A stretch of 64,000 nt of DNA from Bacteroidota bacterium (GCA_021845665.1 JAJZVO010000004.1:62001-126000), one strand, 5' to 3'; positions 48,760 through 59,046 are shown, counted from the first letter of the stretch. Made by a program: numbers and translations. Notes: generated by a model from the sequence alone, not told the origin.

Positions 48760-51700
48760 TCAAGACTTCCGCTCTTTTCTCTGTATGAATTTATTGACTT
48801 CGCGAAGAATTATTTCACGAGTCAGCCCTTCTTTCCTGACAATATTCTTAATCCGGGAATTGAGCATTTTCCTCTCCTCGTCGGTGATTTCTTTGGCCGT
48901 GAGGACAACGACAGGGACATCTTTGAGTTTCTCATCTTCCTGCATTTTCTCGACGACTTTGAAACCATCCATCTCCGGCATCAGGAGGTCGAGAAATACC
49001 AGCGAAGGGACGCTGGACTTCAGGAACTCGACCGCTTCGATTCCGTTTCGGGCGGTCGAAATATTGAATTTACTTCTCTCCAAAATGTTACGAAGAAAAT
49101 CGGTGAAGTCCTCGTTGTCGTCGACGACGAGTATTTCGCCGCTGTCCGTCCCCGTGGAAGCGCGAACGATAGAAACGATTTTGTCCGCCTCGACGGGTTT
49201 GACCACGTAAGATTCGGCACCGAGAGAAAGGGCGAGAACCTTGTTATCAACGATAGAATGAATAATTACAGGTATATCTTTCACCTCCGGGTCGGCTTTA
49301 AGCTCCTGCAACACCTGCCACCCATCTTTTTCAGGCATCATTATATCGAGCGTAACCAAAACGGGTCTCATCTCCTGCACGGTATCGAGTGCTCTCGTGG
49401 AGTCGGTAACTCCGACGAATTCGAACCCTTCTCCTTCAAGATGGGTCTTCAGCAGCATCAACACCTCTGGGTCGTCGTCCACGCAAACGACAAGGTTATT
49501 GGCATCCAACGGTCCGTTTGAAGTCGGCGGCGCCTCCGTTTTGGCAAAAACCTCATTCTTCTCCGCAAACTTGTAGACTGCCGGCAATGTCACCGTGAAG
49601 GTCGACCCCTTACCAAACTCGCTTCTCACCGTCAGGTCTCCCCCCAGCATCCTGGCAAGTCTCCTGGATATCGAAAGGCCAAGCCCCGTACCACCATACT
49701 TGCGTGTATTGGAACCGTCCACCTGTCTGAATTCCTCAAAAATCAATTCGAGATAGTCGGCGGGAACACCCGGTCCGGTATCTTCGACGGCAACCGAGAC
49801 GAGGTTCCCCTCCATGAGTTTTGCGTTGACCTTTATATATCCGCTCTCCGTAAATTTTGCCGCATTGCTGAGCAGGTTCAATATTATCTGCTTTATTCTG
49901 GCAGGGTCGGACTCGAATGCCGGAATAGCCGGATCGATCTCGGAAATGAGTTCGACGTGTTTGCCGCCGACCAACGGGGCAACTGTCGACAGCGAGTCAG
50001 CGATCACCGTGTCGAGGCTGAACTGCTCGGTCAATATCGTGATCCGTCCTGCTTCAATCTTGGACAAATCGAGTATGTCGTTGATGAGCGCAAGGAGGTT
50101 CCTTGCATTCCTCAGGACTATCTCAAGACCCTCTTTCTGTTCTCCGGTGGGCGGTGTGATATCGTCGGTCAGCATGAGGTTCGTGAATCCGATGATAGAA
50201 TTAAGGGGGGTCCGGAGTTCGTGGCTCATATTTGCGAGAAACTGGCTCTTCAAGCTGCTTGCCTCTTCAAGCTGCTGATTGGCCAGTACGAGCTGAGCGT
50301 TCGCTTCTTCCACCCAGACCTTCGAGATTCTAAGCTGCTCGTTGAAGTCCTCCAATTCCTTGGACTTCTCGATGATGTCTGAATAGAGGAAAGCATTCTC
50401 GACGGCACCGCCGAGCACGCGGGAGATCATTACAAAGAACTCCATGTCGGACTCTTCGGACTCCAGCATCTCATTCGATACTGCTAGGAGAACGCCATGG
50501 GTCTTTCTTGTCCCTATAATCGGAACCACGGCGGCCGAAGTCATCCCTTCTCTGCGAAGCGCCTGAAATATAACGGACGGCTTCAGCTCTTCACCCATCG
50601 AGAGTATTGCTTTAGGCACGCCGAGCCTCATCGATTCGAAAAGAACACCGTCGGCAATCGGGAACGAATGAACTGCCTGGTTCTTCAGGAAGTAAGTGCT
50701 GAAACCGAGTGAAGCGGCGAGATTCATATTACCGGTAGCTTCGTTGACTAGATACACGGCGGCAGCTGAAATTCCCTCGAATTCCATGAGACGCGTAAGG
50801 CTCTTATTCAAAATCTCAAACACATCGAGAGCGTCTTTGACGGCCATGGCCGTCCTGTTTATGACGGACAGCCTTCGGTTCTGTTTTTTTACCGCAAGCT
50901 CATTTCTCTTCTGATCGGTTGTGTCGCTGAATGTAACGACGGCACCGCTGACTACCCTGCCTGGGTCGATCAGTGGCGAAGCGCTTATCGAAATAACGCG
51001 CTCTGTTCCGTTTCGTATTATGAGGAGCTCGCCGTTCCGGACATCTTTGCCGTCGACCGCCGCCAGTTTCACGGGGTTTTCGTCTTCGGTAAGAGGTGTA
51101 CCGTCCAGTTTGCGAACGCCCAGCGTGTCGGAGTAATCCGCAAAGCTCAGCGAGGGTATCTCGGTAAGTCCGAAAGTCCTTTTGCCGCCTTCGTTCATCA
51201 GGATAACTTTGCCTTTCCTGTCGACGAGGGCAATCCCTTCCGCTGCGCTCGCAAAGATTTTCTCGAGCTGGTCGGACTGTTCGGCGACCTTTCCACCCAG
51301 TTTCAATTTCTGAAATCCCGCAGCCAGTTCGTTCGCTGCTGCATCCGCAAGATCCGCCTCGTACTTTATGTTTCCCGGGGCAGCTATTGAAACGTATTGA
51401 AGTACCCCGACAAGTTGACCTGATGTAACCAGCGGAAGGCTTATCAGGCCCACAGCATCCCTGAAGAAAGGCTCGTTTCCGAAATCTGAGAACTCCGTTT
51501 CTGCGAGCGATCGGCTGAAAACCATCTTGCAGAGTTTCGCCGCCCGTTCCGCATTTGTCTCGGAACCCGCTTCGAACTTCTGCACCGGAAGGACGGACGA
51601 TGTTCTTCCCAGGGCGTTGCGCTGCGTGAGGAGCTGAAGGGATGCACCCGCTTCATCGTACGAGTAAAGAGCTGAAAGAGGAGAGCCCAGCGCCTCTGTA

Positions 51701-53352
51701 AGAAACGCGACGGCAGAATCTGCCAGCTCGCCGATGGTGCTGCTCGAGAAAGCGAGCTGGGCAACCCCGTAAGCGGCCTCTTTCCTTTTTTCTTCCCACT
51801 TCTTCGCGGTAATGTCTTCACAGATTCCAACAAGCGCGATTATATCCCCATTCGTGTCCTTGATCGAACTGGTACTTAGAGAGATGAAGTATTCGGTACC
51901 GTCCTTCTTCCTGTTGAGCACCTCTCCCCTCCAACTCCCTTTGCGGACGGTTTGCACGTAGATGTCACGTGCCTTGTAATAGCCGAAGCTGGGAGAGACA
52001 ATTGTCCAGAGGCTCCGACCGGGTAGTTCATCCAAAGTATATCCGAAGAGCTTCTCCGCCGCGGTGTTAAGATAAGTAACGATCCCTTCGGGATCGGTCA
52101 GTGCTATTGCTTCGTCCGTATTTTCCACAGCCGCACTCAAAACTTGATTGTGGTGCTCCAGTTGTTTCCTTCTAGTGATGTCCCTGTAAACCGTGATCGT
52201 ACCCAGTCTTTTCCCCTCGATGACGATGAGCGCCGAATTCAAGAAAGCCTCTCTTCTCTCCCTTCCTTTCGTAATGACAGTTAACTCGAGCTCACTGGCC
52301 CTCCCCTGTTCGACCTGTTCGGCATACCTGCCCGCCTTCTCTCTTTCGTCCTGTTCATAGAGATCGTCTATCGGCTTCACTCTCATTTCCGCCAGGGTGT
52401 ACCCGAAGACATTTTCGAATGCCGGGTTCACATACAGAGTGAATCCTGTCTCATTCACGATTCTCACCGGATCAGGGACTTTTTCGAGATATACCTGGTA
52501 CTTCAAAAGTTCACGGTTTGCCGATTTTAATTCTTCAGAACTCCGAACGTAGTCGGCGAATATATGGCCGACATCGACGAGGCTTCCGACAGCACCGATC
52601 ACATAGGCGATAGACGATATGCCGAGGCGTACAGCAGTAGCGCTATCGCCGATTCCTATGGAGAACGCACCCACGAGTGTTCCGAGCGTCATCAGGAACA
52701 GGGCGATGCTGATCGAGTAATTGAAAAGGGTGGGATACTTGAGATAGTTCCGGCTCACTCCGAAGAACGCAATGAGAAAGAACGCGGCGATGACAATATC
52801 AATGGGGCGCACATTACCGGAAGAGAGTTCCTCGCCAAGCCTTTGTCCCTGCGGGACAAAGACCACGACGATTACGACAATTCCCGCGACCACGATGCCG
52901 GCGAATGCATCGAAGAGGGTCGACTTCGGTTTAGGATAGATCCAGACCAGCACTGTGCCCACAGCGAGCATCAAAGCGAGGAGAAAGCTCCCTCCCTGCC
53001 AGGCGGCCAGCTGGAAGCTGAAAGCAGACTGTCCTCCGCCGACGACACCCAGGTCCGCTGCGACAATTGCGGTGACCCTTGTGAATCCGCCGACGAGGAA
53101 CGCGAGCGCGATGAATTGCAACAGGCGATCTCTCAAGACTACGTACCTCGAAAAGGCAAATAGGGAGATCGCGATCGATATCATATTGGTGATAAGAATG
53201 GCATCGAGGAGGAGCCGGGAGTCAATCGAGACATGTGAAAAAAAACCAAAAAGGGCGATAATGATGGCAAACACCCATGCCCCGCTGACACCGATGACGA
53301 GAGAGAACAGCCCTCTGTTCTGTTTCATCCTACTCTCCGGTAGAAGATTCAC
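48760..53352 (-). CDS. Large hybrid sensor histidine kinase (7TM-like N-terminus, PAS/GAF modules, HisKA-HATPase, two REC domains)
   Basis: LFGYTLDELPGRSLW (PAS), ANMSHELRTPLNSIIGFTNLM (HisKA), GGTGLGLSISRRLARMLGG (HATPase), VCVDDDPEV...LDIMMPEKDG and ILVVDDNEDF...LDLLMPEMDGF (REC). Confidence 0.94.
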   Translation of the reverse strand: MNLLPESRMKQNRGLFSLVIGVSGAWVFAIIIALFGFFSHVSIDSRLLLDAILITNMISIAISLFAFSRYVVLRDRLLQFIALAFLVGGFTRVTAIVAADLGVVGGGQSAFSFQLAAWQGGSFLLALMLAVGTVLVWIYPKPKSTLFDAFAGIVVAGIVVIVVVFVPQGQRLGEELSSGNVRPIDIVIAAFFLIAFFGVSRNYLKYPTLFNYSISIALFLMTLGTLVGAFSIGIGDSATAVRLGISSIAYVIGAVGSLVDVGHIFADYVRSSEELKSANRELLKYQVYLEKVPDPVRIVNETGFTLYVNPAFENVFGYTLAEMRVKPIDDLYEQDEREKAGRYAEQVEQGRASELELTVITKGRERREAFLNSALIVIEGKRLGTITVYRDITRRKQLEHHNQVLSAAVENTDEAIALTDPEGIVTYLNTAAEKLFGYTLDELPGRSLWTIVSPSFGYYKARDIYVQTVRKGSWRGEVLNRKKDGTEYFISLSTSSIKDTNGDIIALVGICEDITAKKWEEKRKEAAYGVAQLAFSSSTIGELADSAVAFLTEALGSPLSALYSYDEAGASLQLLTQRNALGRTSSVLPVQKFEAGSETNAERAAKLCKMVFSRSLAETEFSDFGNEPFFRDAVGLISLPLVTSGQLVGVLQYVSIAAPGNIKYEADLADAAANELAAGFQKLKLGGKVAEQSDQLEKIFASAAEGIALVDRKGKVILMNEGGKRTFGLTEIPSLSFADYSDTLGVRKLDGTPLTEDENPVKLAAVDGKDVRNGELLIIRNGTERVISISASPLIDPGRVVSGAVVTFSDTTDQKRNELAVKKQNRRLSVINRTAMAVKDALDVFEILNKSLTRLMEFEGISAAAVYLVNEATGNMNLAASLGFSTYFLKNQAVHSFPIADGVLFESMRLGVPKAILSMGEELKPSVIFQALRREGMTSAAVVPIIGTRKTHGVLLAVSNEMLESEESDMEFFVMISRVLGGAVENAFLYSDIIEKSKELEDFNEQLRISKVWVEEANAQLVLANQQLEEASSLKSQFLANMSHELRTPLNSIIGFTNLMLTDDITPPTGEQKEGLEIVLRNARNLLALINDILDLSKIEAGRITILTEQFSLDTVIADSLSTVAPLVGGKHVELISEIDPAIPAFESDPARIKQIILNLLSNAAKFTESGYIKVNAKLMEGNLVSVAVEDTGPGVPADYLELIFEEFRQVDGSNTRKYGGTGLGLSISRRLARMLGGDLTVRSEFGKGSTFTVTLPAVYKFAEKNEVFAKTEAPPTSNGPLDANNLVVCVDDDPEVLMLLKTHLEGEGFEFVGVTDSTRALDTVQEMRPVLVTLDIMMPEKDGWQVLQELKADPEVKDIPVIIHSIVDNKVLALSLGAESYVVKPVEADKIVSIVRASTGTDSGEILVVDDNEDFTDFLRNILERSKFNISTARNGIEAVEFLKSSVPSLVFLDLLMPEMDGFKVVEKMQEDEKLKDVPVVVLTAKEITDEERKMLNSRIKNIVRKEGLTREIILREVNKFIQRKERKS

Positions 53353-53722
53353 CTGATATGTATTTCTTAAGAGTCATGACCAGGAACGCCGGGTCAATGG
53401 GTTTTGTGAGGTAGTCGTCGCATCCAGCTTCGAGGGCGCGTTCCCTGTCTCCCAGCATGGCCTGCGCCGTCACCGCAATTACGGGTATGTTGCTCGTGGT
53501 CTTGTTCGATTTCAATGCAGCCGCCGTTTCATACCCATCCATGTCCGGCATCTTCATGTCGAGAAGTATCAGATCGGGATTCCGTTCGACGGCAAGTTTG
53601 TATGTCTCTCGTCCCGTCTGCGCTTCGATACACTCGATTTCCTTTCCCAATCGCCGGATCAATCGCCTCATGAGGAGAATGTTATCTGAATTGTCGTCGG
53701 CGATCAGGAAAAGACGAGGCAT
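53330..53722 (-). CDS. Single-domain response regulator
   Basis: MPRLFLIADDNSDNILLMRRLIRRLGKE...LILLDMKMPDMDGYETAAALK...IPVIAVTAQAM...YLTKPID; start at 53722 abuts the glmM stop. Confidence 0.9.
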   Translation of the reverse strand: MPRLFLIADDNSDNILLMRRLIRRLGKEIECIEAQTGRETYKLAVERNPDLILLDMKMPDMDGYETAAALKSNKTTSNIPVIAVTAQAMLGDRERALEAGCDDYLTKPIDPAFLVMTLKKYISGESSTGE

Positions 53723-55122
53723 CAGGACTTGCCTGGTTTCAGTACAGTCTGAACAACCTTCATGACTTCGGCTGCACGTGCGCCGGCTTCTTCGCGAGAA
53801 GTGGCTTCCGAAATGACTCTTATGATAGGCTCGGTATTGGATTTCCTCAAGTGGATCCAATAGTCGGGGGCGTCGATCTTAAGTCCATCTTCGGTATTGG
53901 TCTTGAATTTAGAATAACTCTTCCTCACCGATTCGATCACCTTATCGGGATTTCCCTTCCCGATGTCGATTCTCATCTTCACAATTTCAAACTTAGGGAG
54001 CGAATCCTTCAGTTGAGAAAGTGTACCACCGAATTCGAGCAGATGTTGGAGCGTAACGCCGATGCCGACCAGCGCGTCGCGGCCGTAATGTACTTCGGGA
54101 AGAATGACGCCTCCGCTCCCTTCCCCTCCTACCACCGCGCCGACGCCCTTCATTTTCTTCACCACGTTTATTTCTCCGACGGCAGACCTATACACCTTCC
54201 CCCCCAGTTCCTGTGCGATAACATCCACCGCCCGAGTAGTCGAGAGATTCACTGCGGCAATACGTTTCTCTTTCGGACTCTTTGAGAAAATGAACTTCAC
54301 TGCCTGCGCGACAGTGTATTCCTCGCTGAATGGCTCGCCTTTCTCGGTGATCAGGACAAGACGGTCGACGTCCGGATCGACGACGATTCCGAGATCGGCT
54401 TTTTCAAGTCTAACCCTTTCCATGACAGCCCCGAGGTTCTCCGGGATGGGTTCCGGCTTCCTCGGAAATTCACCGGTGGGCTCACAGTTCATCTTCACCA
54501 GGCTGCAACCCAGCTCATTCAGAAGAGATGGAACCACGACTGCCCCGCCGGCATTCACACAGTCCACGACGACCTTGAAATGACGCTTTCGAATAGCTTC
54601 AACATCGATCGACTTTATCGCCAGAACTCGTCTTATATGATCGTGTAGAAAGAAATCATTGTGTTCGATCTTACCGGTTGAATTGAACGCGGCGTACTTC
54701 GGATTCATCTCGGCATACTTCCACAGCTCCTTGTTTTCTGCGGCGTCGAGAAAGACCCCTGTTTCATTGATGAACTTCAGACCGTTCCACTCCATGGGGT
54801 TGTGACTCGCGGTCACGGCAACTCCGCCCGCTGCGTCCGAATGTTCGGCAGCGAGCTGCACGGTCGGGGTCGGACAAATTCCTATGTCAACCACGTCACA
54901 ACCGTTTGCCGCCAGCGTACCGATAAGCATTTCTGCCAGCATCTCGCCATGATATCTGCCGTCCCTTCCTACGACTATCTTCCCGCGATCGGTGAATTTT
55001 GCGAAGGCATTCGCGTATTTAGCTACGGTCTCCGGTGTAAGTGAATCTCCCACAATTCCTCTCAAACCGGATATGCTGACGATTAATGAAGAAGTGACGC
55101 TGAATCGTGTAGTCTTACTCAT
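53722..55122 (-). CDS. glmM: Phosphoglucosamine mutase-like phosphohexomutase
   Basis: ISGLRGIVGDSLTPETVAKYANAF...VTASHNPMEWNGLKF...DPDVDRL...GEGSGGVILPEVHYGRDAL. Confidence 0.9.
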   Translation of the reverse strand: MSKTTRFSVTSSLIVSISGLRGIVGDSLTPETVAKYANAFAKFTDRGKIVVGRDGRYHGEMLAEMLIGTLAANGCDVVDIGICPTPTVQLAAEHSDAAGGVAVTASHNPMEWNGLKFINETGVFLDAAENKELWKYAEMNPKYAAFNSTGKIEHNDFFLHDHIRRVLAIKSIDVEAIRKRHFKVVVDCVNAGGAVVVPSLLNELGCSLVKMNCEPTGEFPRKPEPIPENLGAVMERVRLEKADLGIVVDPDVDRLVLITEKGEPFSEEYTVAQAVKFIFSKSPKEKRIAAVNLSTTRAVDVIAQELGGKVYRSAVGEINVVKKMKGVGAVVGGEGSGGVILPEVHYGRDALVGIGVTLQHLLEFGGTLSQLKDSLPKFEIVKMRIDIGKGNPDKVIESVRKSYSKFKTNTEDGLKIDAPDYWIHLRKSNTEPIIRVISEATSREEAGARAAEVMKVVQTVLKPGKS

Positions 55123-55604
55123 TTCCTACCCTTAGCGGTTATTATCTTTGAGAATTGAATTAATCTCCTGCTCGCAACATAGCCTCGTGCCTTAAGGAAA
55201 GTACCGACCGTTTTATTGTACGCGTAGACGCTCATTAGAATATACTCGACCTCTTCCTCTTTCGCCAATCTCTCGACCGCACTCAATAGTGCTCCTCCGA
55301 TGCCATGGCGACGCCATCCCTTCTTAGTGACCGCATACGGGAGGTAGAAGTAATTCTCGGACCTGTATACGGTAACATACCCGACAACTTCCACCCTGGC
55401 GCGGGCTTTCCCGGGCACCACCGCGACGAACATCGCAGCATCCTTCCCGCCGAGAAAGTGGATGAAGTCGTCAGCACGCATTCTCTGTCCGGGATAGTTC
55501 TCGATTTCCTTTACCCCCGCACTCATTTTCACGATCTCGGCAAGATCTCCACGCCTCGCCTCCCGAATCTTGAAGATCGCCCGTCTTTCATACCCGGATT
55601 TCAT
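55119..55604 (-). CDS. GNAT-family N-acetyltransferase
   Basis: FKIREARRGDLAEIVKM...LPYAVTKKGWRRHGIGGALLSAVERLAKEEEVEYILMSVYAYNKTVGTFLKARGYV. Confidence 0.9.
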   Translation of the reverse strand: MKSGYERRAIFKIREARRGDLAEIVKMSAGVKEIENYPGQRMRADDFIHFLGGKDAAMFVAVVPGKARARVEVVGYVTVYRSENYFYLPYAVTKKGWRRHGIGGALLSAVERLAKEEEVEYILMSVYAYNKTVGTFLKARGYVASRRLIQFSKIITAKGRK

Positions 55605-56399
55605 CTAATGCCCTTTCCGTGACGGGTTTCTTTTGTGGTTCTTCTCATAAATAAGCCTCACGCCGTCGAGCACCAGCGTCGGTTCCAGATGATTTATTAT
55701 TTCGGTATGCGTCGACATGATGCTTCCGTACCCGCCGGTGGCTACAACGGTTGCGTCTGCGCCGAGAGTATTCTTAATCCTGCGGACAATTCCTTCCATG
55801 GCATCGACCGCACCGAACATGATGCCGCTTTGCATACTCTTGACGGTCGTTTTTCCGATAACGTTGTCCGGGAAGCGCAACTCGATCCTCGGAAGTTTTG
55901 CGGCTTTCCTCTGGAGATCCGCCGCGGCTGTCTCCAGTCCCGGTGCGATTGCGCCTCCGAGATAAATTCCGTCGGCGGAAACCACATCGAAAGTCGTCGC
56001 CGTGCCGAAGTCGAGAATGATGAGCGGGCCGCCATACTTTTTGTATCCGGCCACCGCCGCACATATCCTGTCACTCCCCACGGCCAGCGGCTCGTCATAT
56101 CCGACCTTCAGCCCGAGATCAAGCTCGGAATTCACCACCGTGGCGCCGCAGCCGAAATACTTCTCCGACATCCTTTCCAAAATGCCGGTGAGGTTTGGGA
56201 CAACCGAAGAGATTCCGGTTCCCTCTATCTTCCTCGGCTTGATTCCATCATGCTCAAGCAGCGATAGGATCACGATGCCGATCTCGTCCTCAGTCCGGAC
56301 GACCTCACTGGAGACTCGATAATCATTCCTGAGCTTCCCCCTGTCGTACACGCCGAATTGAGTGTGAGTGTTTCCGACATCTATGCAAAGCAGCATCAT
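55605..56399 (-). CDS. coaX: Type III pantothenate kinase
   Basis: MLLCIDVGNTHTQFGVYD...GSDRICAAVAGYKKYGGPLIILDFGTATTFDVV...YLGGAIAPGLETAAADL. Confidence 0.96.
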   Translation of the reverse strand: MMLLCIDVGNTHTQFGVYDRGKLRNDYRVSSEVVRTEDEIGIVILSLLEHDGIKPRKIEGTGISSVVPNLTGILERMSEKYFGCGATVVNSELDLGLKVGYDEPLAVGSDRICAAVAGYKKYGGPLIILDFGTATTFDVVSADGIYLGGAIAPGLETAAADLQRKAAKLPRIELRFPDNVIGKTTVKSMQSGIMFGAVDAMEGIVRRIKNTLGADATVVATGGYGSIMSTHTEIINHLEPTLVLDGVRLIYEKNHKRNPSRKGH

Positions 56400-57160
56400 T
56401 TCATCCCTCCTGTGCCCGGTCCGCTAATTTCAGAAATAGTTATTTCCCCCGCAGTGAACTTCAGCACTCCGGATGAAGTGGCGATGGAAATGGCCCCATC
56501 GTCGGTGACTTCATCCAAAGTGCCTTCGAATTCCCTTCCGGCTACATTGAATTTGATCCTCTTTCCAAACATGAATGATCTGTCTCTCCATCTTTTCATG
56601 ATCGAATAGAAATCTTTTGATTTCAAAGACTGATAATTTTCGTTGAACCTAAAGAGAATGGAAGAGAGAACTTCTTCACGGTCGAAACTGCGTCCGGCGA
56701 TCATCGAAAGCGACACTGCGCTTGCCGTTATTTCTTCCGGGAATACGGTCTGATTCACATTTAGCCCGACACCGAGAACGACATAATTCAGTTTGTCGCC
56801 CTCAAAATTCGATTCGAGCAATATTCCGCACAACTTTTTTCCACGAAAGAGAATATCGTTCGGCCATTTCAACTCACTTTGGATGCGGGTGACATTCTCG
56901 ATGGCATCGGCAACCGCGACTGCGGCCGAAAATGTCAATATGAACACTTCGTCCCTGGGCAAGAATGCCGGACGCAAGAGAATTGAGAAGAGGAGACTCG
57001 AGAGGGGTTCGGCTTGCCACTTCCTGCCAAACCGCCCGCGCCCCGATGTTTGTTCATCCGCGACTGCAACTGTCCCTTCGGGAAAGCCTTTTTCCCCCAG
57101 CTTGAGGAGATAGCTGTTTGTCGAGTCGATTTTTCCGAATCGGTATATATCGTAATTCAA
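56396..57160 (-). CDS. birA: Biotin-[acetyl-CoA-carboxylase] ligase
   Basis: KIDSTNSYLLKLGEKGFPEGTVAVADEQTSGRGRFGRKW...LKWPNDILFRGKKLCGILLE. Confidence 0.94.
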   Translation of the reverse strand: MNYDIYRFGKIDSTNSYLLKLGEKGFPEGTVAVADEQTSGRGRFGRKWQAEPLSSLLFSILLRPAFLPRDEVFILTFSAAVAVADAIENVTRIQSELKWPNDILFRGKKLCGILLESNFEGDKLNYVVLGVGLNVNQTVFPEEITASAVSLSMIAGRSFDREEVLSSILFRFNENYQSLKSKDFYSIMKRWRDRSFMFGKRIKFNVAGREFEGTLDEVTDDGAISIATSSGVLKFTAGEITISEISGPGTGGMK

Positions 57161-57448
57161 AGTAGTGCCAAAATTTAACCCTGACGGGGCTTAAAGCAAA
57201 GGACGTTCCAATCAACAACTTCAATGGCAGTGTTAGATTCCGGTCACAATTGAAGTGGAACCTGTTGCATGTGAACTACCTGAATTCAGTCTTTATTGGA
57301 CCTTGCGGGTGCGGCTGATTTCAATCTAGCAGAAAAAAAAATCTACATCAACGATTTCAGTTGGTGTCCCATATTCGTGTAAGTAGCAAATTTCCGGCTT
57401 TAGGCATGCAAGCAATAGAAACCCAAACAAAAATCAAAGGAGAAAACT

Positions 57449-57541
57449 ATGCTTCGCAAACTTTCTGCAGCACTACTTGCAATGACCGCACGATTCATGG
57501 AAGCCGTCCTTTTCTTTCGGACGGCTTTTTCTGTGAGCTGA
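57449..57541 (+). CDS. Short ORF (30 aa) with strong RBS overlapping a terminator-like hairpin; candidate leader peptide
   Basis: AAAGGAGAAAACT-ATG: MLRKLSAALLAMTARFMEAVLFFRTAFSVS*; hairpin lies inside the ORF. Confidence 0.35.
   Translation: MLRKLSAALLAMTARFMEAVLFFRTAFSVS
57501..57530 (+). terminator. Intrinsic terminator/attenuator-like hairpin
   Basis: AAGCCGTCC-ttttctttc-GGACGGCTTTTT: 9-bp stem plus T-run. Confidence 0.8.
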
Positions 57542-57841
57542 CGCAAGTCGGATACACTTTCTCTTCATTCAGATGAGTTGGCTGTTTCCGCACGGAAGTA
57601 TTGGTACACAGATGAAACGGAATCGACCGTGATTGATCAAGTATCAGATCGAATCTTAACTGTAGGGACCCGTCCTTCTTCCGTATTTTTCTTGTGCAAT
57701 CATTTATCCAAGTATGGGACGCTTTTGACGGGAAGAGTCCGGCGGACTCTTCTATTACAGTGATGTAAATTTCTGAAAAAAGGTTGATATTAGTTTAGAG
57801 CATGAGGTTAAAGGAACGCATAAATTGAAGATCGATTGCAG

Positions 57842-58741
57842 ATGATTTATTTGGCCGTAGTAATCATCGCGTTAATAGTTCTCTCACTTGTTCCGATTTC
57901 TATAATTCTAGTCGGATCGAAGATGCTTCTAATGCCGGACCGGAGAAAGCCGGAATACTACCTGGAGAAATTCGGGTTCGATCATCCCTCACAATTAGGA
58001 CTTCACCACGAGGAATGCGTCATTCCCACGAAAGAAGGATTTAGCCTTTCTTACTGGGAGGTGGACGATCCGAACTGCAAGGGCGCGAAGGGAGTTGTAA
58101 TTTTCCTTCATGGGATAACCGACCGCAAGGAAAGCGGGCTGAACTACGCAAAAGAGCTCAGGGAGCTTTGCCAGAAAATGTACCTGGTAGACATGCGCCG
58201 TCACGGGGAGAGCGGAGGAAAATACTGTACCTACGGATATTACGAAAAACATGACGTCGTCGGTCTCATTGACAAGATCAGTGCCGAGAAGCCCGGGTTG
58301 CCGATTACGCTTCTCGGTACATCGATGGGCGCAGCCATCGCAATCCAGGCGGCTGCTATCGACAGCAGGGTCTCCCGGGTTATCGCTGTCGCGCCATTCT
58401 ATGATCTCTTCTCGATAGCGCTCGATCATGAGTACCGGCGTCTGGGAATAAAGAATGAATTTCTGCTGCGGTCCGTTTTCCGGCGTGCGGAGAAGATTGC
58501 GGACTTCGACACATCCGAAGTATCTCCCGCGAAAGACATCATAAAGATCCATGTACCTATTCTGATAGTACACGGCGATCTGGACAAGACAGTGAAGCGT
58601 CAATATCCGGAAAGGCTGGCAGAGCTGAATGAAAAGGCGCAACTTCTCTCCATCAAAGGCGCCGGTCATGTCGACGTATTGGAAAAGGGGGGTAAGGCAT
58701 TCGTCGAGAAAATTTCAGAGTTCTTGAGTTCCCCCGTATAA
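57842..58741 (+). CDS. Membrane-anchored alpha/beta hydrolase
   Basis: N-terminal TM; VVIFLHGITDRKESGLNYAKELR...DMRRHGESGG...LLGTSMGAAIAIQAA...HVPILIVHGDLDKTV...GAGHVDVL; ATG at 57842 rather than TTG at 57836. Confidence 0.92.
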   Translation: MIYLAVVIIALIVLSLVPISIILVGSKMLLMPDRRKPEYYLEKFGFDHPSQLGLHHEECVIPTKEGFSLSYWEVDDPNCKGAKGVVIFLHGITDRKESGLNYAKELRELCQKMYLVDMRRHGESGGKYCTYGYYEKHDVVGLIDKISAEKPGLPITLLGTSMGAAIAIQAAAIDSRVSRVIAVAPFYDLFSIALDHEYRRLGIKNEFLLRSVFRRAEKIADFDTSEVSPAKDIIKIHVPILIVHGDLDKTVKRQYPERLAELNEKAQLLSIKGAGHVDVLEKGGKAFVEKISEFLSSPV

Positions 58742-58748
58742 AAAGAAA

Positions 58749-58769
58749 CCCGCCCTGAGTTAGGGCGGG
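58749..58769 (-). terminator. GC-rich hairpin with T-tract only on the minus strand
   Basis: CCCGCCCT-gagtt-AGGGCGGG; minus strand continues TTTCTTTTT, plus strand has no T-run. Confidence 0.5.
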
Positions 58770-59046
58770 TAGAAGGAGGCATTCTAGGTAGGTCCTTCTT
58801 TTGAGTGCTGGCTGAGATATTAGACGGCCCCCTTTTCGGTTTGTTACAGTGTGAAGGGAAATTAATGTTTACGCAAATTGGGCGGAAAAATGCCGCCAGC
58901 GGACGGGCGGGTGACTAAACTTCGTTTTAATCGCCTCCATCAAATCGATTAGTTCCCTTCGCTCAAGCTTCAGGCTGGAACAAAAAACCGTTGATTGTCA
59001 TTTATAGTGTGGAGAGGTAAATTCATAAAAAGGATTATCGGCCAAA

